Below, piece after piece: positions 60,601 to 64,000 of a stretch of DNA of 64,000 bases. Position 1 is the stretch's first letter. Each line of letters starts with the position of its first letter. The notes under the pieces are model-generated. The model saw nothing but the letters and a program-made list of their open reading frames with translations, did no database searches and was not told where the DNA came from. Source of the stretch: Clostridia bacterium. GTDB taxonomy: Bacteria > Bacillota > Clostridia > Oscillospirales > Acutalibacteraceae. Made by a program: the position numbers and the translations under genes. The DNA lies in NCBI GenBank assembly GCA_017414965.1, contig JAFQJL010000009.1, positions 1-64,000 of the forward strand, given 5' to 3'.

Positions 60601-62056
60601 GGTTGTAATAGGTGCGGCAGTTGCGCTCGCAAGCGCGGCGCGCGCTGACGTAGTTCTCAATCAGATCCGACGGGAAATTCAGCGGCGAGCAGCGCATCTG
60701 CTCGCGGACTTTATAGAAGATACCGGACGGTTCCAGCACCTTGCGCGAGATGAGCGTATCGAAAATATCAAAGCTGTAAAGAGTGGGCAGCACCTCGTTT
60801 TTCGGTTGGAAATCCAGCGTTTGTTGCACGATGGTCTCCATATCGCGACCGTTTTCATACTGCCAATACAGCCGATGAATGCGCTCGATATCCGCCGAGA
60901 GATCGTCCTCTTGGTAGTGCGCCAGCGCCTCCAACAACTCCGCGAAGGTCTTGCACTTGCGACCAAGCGTCACCTCGTCGTAACCCATCGGGAAATCCAG
61001 CGTGTCGGGGTCGACGTCAAAGATATACCGCACGAAATGACGAACGCCCGCCGACAAAAAGTCGGTGAAAATGGAGGAGAAATCCATAATGCACAGATCG
61101 ATCTTGTCAAGGATCTCGTAGAAATCGTCGCGATTATCCCAGAAATACAGCCACGGACAATCGGCATACGCCTCCTTGGCCATACGGAAACCGATCTCGT
61201 TTTCCAGCATCGGATGCATTTTGAACACCATCAGCAGATGGTGTTCCTCGCACACGCGAATGAGCGCCTCCATATCCGGAAACGCCTCGGCAAACACCTC
61301 GCTGTCGTTGCTGTTGCGGTGGGTGGGTGTGTACGCCACGATGCGCGTATCTGCCGGCAACCCCTTGCGGCCAATCAGGTCGTGATCAAAGGTCGCCACA
61401 CGCTCGTACTGTTTTTGGTAGATATTGCGCGGATACGCAGCGCGGATCATCCGATCCTCGCTGATGCCCAGCTGATCGGCGGCGATTCCTTCGATAAACG
61501 GCGAGGTCGCCAGATACAGCTCGTGGTTGTGGTAGTATTCGTTTTTGCCGATATATTTCTTGGCCAATTCCATACCGAGCGCGCCCTCGGTCTGCGCCTT
61601 TTCCACCGCCTTGACGCCGCCGACGCCGTGCCACAGGTTGAGGTACTTCGCATGCTCTAAGCCCTGCGGAATGTACGCCTTGACCTGCTCGGACACCAGC
61701 ACTCCGGTGCGGTTGATCGCCTGCTCTGCCTGCAAGGTGTGCAGCTTGTACGCGCGATACCCCATCGCCCGCACCTGTGCCAGCACCTCCTCGTTTTCGC
61801 ACAACCAATAGGTGGTGATATCCGGACGGTACTTGTTCATATACAGAAACAACCACTTCGGATTTCCGCGAAAATCGTTGCTGGCGTGACCCGAGCAAAA
61901 CGCCCACACCTTGTTGCGATCGGGTTCGGTGATATTCATATCCACCCGTCCCTCCGAATACCGAAGTCGACGGTTGGTTTGCTCTTGTTTATTTCTTGCG
62001 TGGTGGGCTGCTGCTCGTACTTGCTCGACCAGACGATCGATCAAACGAATGCTCAT
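57686..62056 (-). CDS. CDP-glycerol glycerophosphotransferase-like / HAD / transferase fusion
   Basis: This 1456-residue protein combines at least three parts. Residues about 60-400 are a CDP-glycerol:poly(glycerophosphate) transferase domain (WLCENEEVLAQ, YLNLWHGVGGVKAVEK, AYTPTHRNS, LCIMDFSSIFTDFLSAG). Residues about 425-680 are a HAD-like domain opening with FDIFDTLISRK, with VSDMYLP near 550. A linker region with YFVSRDGHHLKRIADVF near 705 and YASRRTW near 735 follows. Residues about 1080-1456 resemble a second, diverged transferase (CYIPAHRYRSKKSLYGELL, ADVIVGDYRNVMLEAPL), where the usual TDYSS motif is GDYRN. No membrane segment is seen; such enzymes work at the inner face of the membrane on teichoic-acid-like polymers. 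The ATG at 62054-62056 follows GAGGAG. Nature of the polymer is unknown. Confidence 0.83.
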   Translation of the reverse strand: MSIRLIDRLVEQVRAAAHHARNKQEQTNRRLRYSEGRVDMNITEPDRNKVWAFCSGHASNDFRGNPKWLFLYMNKYRPDITTYWLCENEEVLAQVRAMGYRAYKLHTLQAEQAINRTGVLVSEQVKAYIPQGLEHAKYLNLWHGVGGVKAVEKAQTEGALGMELAKKYIGKNEYYHNHELYLATSPFIEGIAADQLGISEDRMIRAAYPRNIYQKQYERVATFDHDLIGRKGLPADTRIVAYTPTHRNSNDSEVFAEAFPDMEALIRVCEEHHLLMVFKMHPMLENEIGFRMAKEAYADCPWLYFWDNRDDFYEILDKIDLCIMDFSSIFTDFLSAGVRHFVRYIFDVDPDTLDFPMGYDEVTLGRKCKTFAELLEALAHYQEDDLSADIERIHRLYWQYENGRDMETIVQQTLDFQPKNEVLPTLYSFDIFDTLISRKVLEPSGIFYKVREQMRCSPLNFPSDLIENYVSARRACERNCRTYYNRSKVERDDERCEISFREIFDCMKKVYPLTEPQILQLMQWELDAELEDSIPLSRQIDYVKELKARGETVVLVSDMYLPQEFIRQLLVKADPMLGDLPLFLSSSLGYQKSHKTLYLEVYKHFAPWNFGRWIHHGDNAHSDVKMPASLDIRTVQIPVPTFNQLEKALVNKIGTYDAFLVAAAMARFRVEHPMAREQFVYSYVTLLFVPYIEWCLRDAIDRGDEMLYFVSRDGHHLKRIADVFVEKWQLPIETKYIYASRRTWRIPSFIDHIDVGFWGQGYGNFARVNTFEKLLKAMSMDEPTFRRLFPEFAELGEGTNISLPELQRIVNVLKISPKFLTHILKTAEQERVSVCGYLAQEIDATRPFSIVEYWGRGYTQENFTRLWQQVVGKDVPSVFYYSRSTLPSDEYNIRKNFTLNPSEQQFIEAIFANMPYKSIEKYEQVDGKWTPIIQPIACDEALFAAMQKWLPRFAADYAALPFTDRAAIGRCLIDFAIDFYNENQDWPVFREILAPAKDSVELYGKKVEYAKELTMADIDQLAKGTVTRGKVSKSLTMSLLRSAPAVQEAYRRLFQLTPEEPVEGGVKLTPVELKRNRRFAESKRRYEARIAALRAMYQELAEQKPVENTVLLIRKSVKDNPYTFRRLGERLATQNVLKVETIVTDDFVDRDRELAEKLATARFILTEKPHPLLANMPFRSETKLILLGELAVFFQPMGLLRRPKQRAERELLHMQQNMAIDQLMVASEASVPIYRKVYAIDEATGFDVKGNILTDSLLDEEFAAESKAKLHRLFPASKRKKVICYIPAHRYRSKKSLYGELLDMELLQRELGDEYVVILHKQPETARLVSNRLDIAGFSMDLTGKLTARQQFAAADVIVGDYRNVMLEAPLTNKPLYLTAWDAAAGRYNSRQLFEYSEFAAGQTLTDTQDLIEKLRHVQTYDPTVWEPFKQKYLTYCDGHAADRLYAYLMENAKEE

Positions 62057-62092
62057 AGGCCACACTCCTCTCAATTTTTGCCATATATCGAT

Positions 62093-62122
62093 AGTATACC
62101 ATAAACCGGCAGCAAAATGCAA
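62093..62122 (-). promoter_or_regulatory. Sigma-A promoter of the transferase fusion
   Basis: Minus strand TTGCAT (62122-62117), 18 bases, TATACT (62098-62093), 36 bases before the start. Confidence 0.75.
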
Positions 62123-62137
62123 TATTCCCGCTTCTAT

Positions 62138-62165
62138 TTGACTTATTTTGATAATATGCTATAAT
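62138..62165 (+). promoter_or_regulatory. Sigma-A promoter of mgtC
   Basis: TTGACT (62138-62143), 16 bases, TATAAT (62160-62165), 32 bases before the start codon. Confidence 0.87.
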
Positions 62166-62197
62166 AGGGTATATTTTTTGAGAGGACGTGTCGATCT

Positions 62198-62890
62198 ATG
62201 TGGGAATGGTTGGCCTATTTGCGTGAATTCAACTTCGCTTCGGTGTGTGTCCGGCTGTTGTTAGCCGTGATCTTAAGCGGTGCGCTGGGTATCGAGCGCG
62301 AGCGCCACGGCAAAGCAGCGGGACTGCGTACGCATATTCTGGTGTGCCTCGGCGCCGCTATGGCGGCTATGACCGGCCTGTATCTCGCTGAGATCGGCGA
62401 CGGCACGGCGGACGTATCCCGCATCGCTGCACAGGTGGTTTCCGGTATCGGTTTTCTGGGCGCCGGCACCATTTTGGTGCGCAATAAATCCACCGTCACC
62501 GGCCTGACTACCGCCGCTTGCGTCTGGTCGACCGGCGCGCTTGGTCTGGCTATCGGCTTCGGATTTTACGGCGCCTCCATTCTGTGTGCGCTCTTTATGT
62601 TGCTGATCGCCGGTCAGCTCGGCAACCTGGACCGCAAGCTGTTCCGCCGTTCGCGCGAGATCAGCATTTATGCGGAATTTGTGGACGCCAAGGAGATCAA
62701 CGCCACGCTTTCCGCCGTGAAAGCGCAAGGCTACCGCATCGTGCAGATTCACCTAACTCCCTCGCGCGCCAATCTGCCGCAGGGGATCGGCGCGGAAATG
62801 GTGATCGGCACCGATCGTGCCACTCATTCGGAGGATATCACCACGATGCTCGAGAAACTGGAAAACGTTCATTTCGCTATTGCGACCTAA
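62198..62890 (+). CDS. MgtC/SapB family membrane protein
   Basis: This 230-residue protein has the MgtC membrane domain: five hydrophobic segments with LLLAVILSGALGIERERHGKAAGLRTHILV near residue 20 and QVVSGIGFLGAGTILVRN near 80. A soluble ACT-like C-terminal domain spans about 150-230. MgtC proteins are linked to magnesium limitation and acid or host survival, but the transport role is disputed. No magnesium-sensing leader is obvious in the short 5' region. It precedes the PAP2 gene by 15 bases. Confidence 0.92.
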   Translation: MWEWLAYLREFNFASVCVRLLLAVILSGALGIERERHGKAAGLRTHILVCLGAAMAAMTGLYLAEIGDGTADVSRIAAQVVSGIGFLGAGTILVRNKSTVTGLTTAACVWSTGALGLAIGFGFYGASILCALFMLLIAGQLGNLDRKLFRRSREISIYAEFVDAKEINATLSAVKAQGYRIVQIHLTPSRANLPQGIGAEMVIGTDRATHSEDITTMLEKLENVHFAIAT

Positions 62891-62905
62891 CGAAAGGACA
62901 AGCTT

Positions 62906-63820
62906 ATGGAGTTTTTGTATTGGTTGGAAAGCCTTCGTCACCCTGTGTTGGACGCGATTTTCGGAACCATCACGCATTTGGGAGAAGAAACCGTATTCAT
63001 TGTGGTGGCGATGATCCTGCTGTGGTGCGTCAACAAGCACCAAGCCTATTTTATGCTGTTTGTCGGATTTCTCGGCACGCAGATCAACCAACTCTTAAAA
63101 GTCACCTTCCGCATTGAGCGTCCGTGGGTGAAGGACCCGAACTTCCACGCAGTCGAAAGTGCCATTCCCGAGGCCACCGGCTACTCGTTTCCCAGCGGAC
63201 ACACCCAGAGCGCAGCCGGCACATTCGGCTCAATCGCCTTGTGGAGCAAGCGGAATTGGTTGCGGATCGTCAGCGCCCTGCTTATTGTTTTGGTGGCGTT
63301 TTCGCGGATGTACCTCGGCGTACACACGCCGTTGGACGTCGGCGTTTCGCTCGGCGTGGCGGCGGTATTGCTGGCGGTGCTGTATCCGCTGATGAAAAAG
63401 ATCGAAGGCAATCGCAAGGGAATGCACATCCTATTGGCGGTGCTGGCCGGCATCTCGCTGGCGCAGGCGGTGTATATGACCGTCACGCTTTCCGGCGAGA
63501 CCGCACCGGAGCTGGTCAGCGGACTCAAAAACGCCTACAAAATGCTCGGCGCCGTGATCGGCATGGTGGTGGTGTACGAGTTGGACGAACGGTTTATCCG
63601 CTACCCCACCCACGCAGAATGGTGGGCACAGATCCTCAAGGTAATTCTCGGTCTGGTGCTGACGCTTGGCGTCAAGGAGCTGTGCTACGCGGTATTCTCG
63701 TTTATCGAGTGGGAGCCGCTGTCGCGCTTGTTTAGCTACTTCTTGATGGTCATCTTCGCCGGCGCCGTCTGGCCGCTGACGTTCCGCTGGTTTGCCAAAA
63801 GCGCAAAAACAGAAGATTAA
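62906..63820 (+). CDS. PAP2-family membrane phosphatase
   Basis: This 304-residue membrane protein has the three phosphatase motifs: KVTFRIERPW near residue 67, SFPSGHTQSA near 95, and SRMYLGVHTPLDV near 135. About eight hydrophobic segments continue after the catalytic core. Likely substrates are lipid phosphates such as undecaprenyl pyrophosphate or phosphatidylglycerol phosphate. The ATG follows GAAAGGAC. Co-transcription with mgtC is likely from the 15-base gap. Confidence 0.92.
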   Translation: MEFLYWLESLRHPVLDAIFGTITHLGEETVFIVVAMILLWCVNKHQAYFMLFVGFLGTQINQLLKVTFRIERPWVKDPNFHAVESAIPEATGYSFPSGHTQSAAGTFGSIALWSKRNWLRIVSALLIVLVAFSRMYLGVHTPLDVGVSLGVAAVLLAVLYPLMKKIEGNRKGMHILLAVLAGISLAQAVYMTVTLSGETAPELVSGLKNAYKMLGAVIGMVVVYELDERFIRYPTHAEWWAQILKVILGLVLTLGVKELCYAVFSFIEWEPLSRLFSYFLMVIFAGAVWPLTFRWFAKSAKTED

Positions 63821-63859
63821 AAAAACACCCTCAACCCAGTCGGGTTGAGGGTGTTTTTT
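63821..63859. terminator. Bidirectional terminator at the right end
   Basis: Stem AAAACACCCTCAACCC/GGGTTGAGGGTGTTTT with loop AGTC. The stop codon of the convergent gene lies in its right arm. Confidence 0.93.
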
Positions 63860-64000
63860 ATACATCCAATTTCATATCGCCGTACTGAATCCAGCCGCGT
63901 TTCCGCATCAACTCGGAGAAAATAAGCGTCAGCACCGCCGGCAGCAAGAACTGGATCACCACGATCTTGACCAGCACCCACACCGGCTCCTCACCGGCGG
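63858..64000 (-). CDS. C-terminal end of a membrane protein, possibly PTS IIC subunit
   Basis: Only the last 46 or so codons are in the window. They read a hydrophobic helix (VLVKIVVIQFLLPAVLTLIF) followed by SELMRKRGWIQYGDMKLDV and stop. The ending GWI..GDMKLD resembles that of EIIC_2-type PTS permeases as I recall them. The rest is outside the window, so the call is tentative; membrane location is clear. Confidence 0.5.
   Translation of the reverse strand, partial: AGEEPVWVLVKIVVIQFLLPAVLTLIFSELMRKRGWIQYGDMKLDV

Noticed and set aside
59909..61660. 583-codon open frame on the plus strand opposite the transferase fusion
   Set aside because: Same reasons: no ribosome binding site, unlikely composition, and a well-supported gene on the other strand.

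Overview
The window looks like the chromosome of an endospore-forming, anaerobic Gram-positive bacterium of the class Clostridia, most likely an Oscillospiraceae/Ruminococcaceae-type gut organism. The reasons are a forespore sigma factor (sigG) and spoIIR, a Cys-specific T-box leader, an mcsA-mcsB-clpC operon, a Rex repressor, meso-diaminopimelate dehydrogenase, HPr, very large secreted proteins with BspA-type leucine-rich repeats, and consensus sigma-A promoters with AAGGAGG ribosome binding sites. Base composition is moderately GC-rich, with a few visibly AT-richer patches. This placement is inferred from gene content.

Layout. 1-530: start of an AT-richer ParB-like gene, probably the edge of an integrated element. 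787-995: tRNA-Asp/tRNA-Thr operon. 1-8 kb (minus): dinB, mcsA-mcsB-clpC without ctsR, and an ABC-F protein. 8.1-9.5 kb (plus): a CwlC-like amidase and sigG. 9.6-16.9 kb (minus): a 2363-residue secreted carbohydrate-active protein with a 45-residue ORF behind it. 17.0 kb: a small Cys-rich membrane peptide. 17.2-20.8 kb: T-box-cysE-cysS-trxA-pflX operon. 20.8-25.0 kb: recA-recX-rimO-pgsA-dCMP deaminase operon, divergent from folC across a LexA-type palindrome. 26.5-33.3 kb: pfkA, dnaE, an AraC regulator and alr. 33.3-37.3 kb: HPr, uvrC, yihY and tlyA. 37.5-41.9 kb: pgm-rimM-trmD and trmB-nnrE. 42.0-45.2 kb (plus): DUF1836 regulator and polA. 45.4-52.4 kb (minus): a 2343-residue transglutaminase/LRR surface protein. 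52.7-54.4 kb (plus): NifU-like scaffold and GGGtGRT protein. 54.4-55.3 kb: an AT-richer SLOG/HTH pair bounded by near-identical terminators. 55.4-57.6 kb: spoIIR, rex, ddh. 57.7-62.1 kb: a teichoic-acid-type transferase/HAD fusion. 62.2-63.8 kb: mgtC and a PAP2 phosphatase. The right edge holds the last codons of a membrane protein resembling a PTS IIC subunit.

Most of the window is ordinary housekeeping: DNA replication and repair, cysteine supply, translation factors, glycolysis, cell wall and sporulation. The parts most worth following up are the SLOG/HTH cassette between duplicated terminators, the NifU-like/GGGtGRT pair, the small ORF behind the giant secreted protein, the McsB homologue with a degraded active site, the extended palindrome between recA and folC, and the three-part transferase-HAD-transferase protein. 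No insertion sequence, CRISPR array, rRNA or replication origin was seen.
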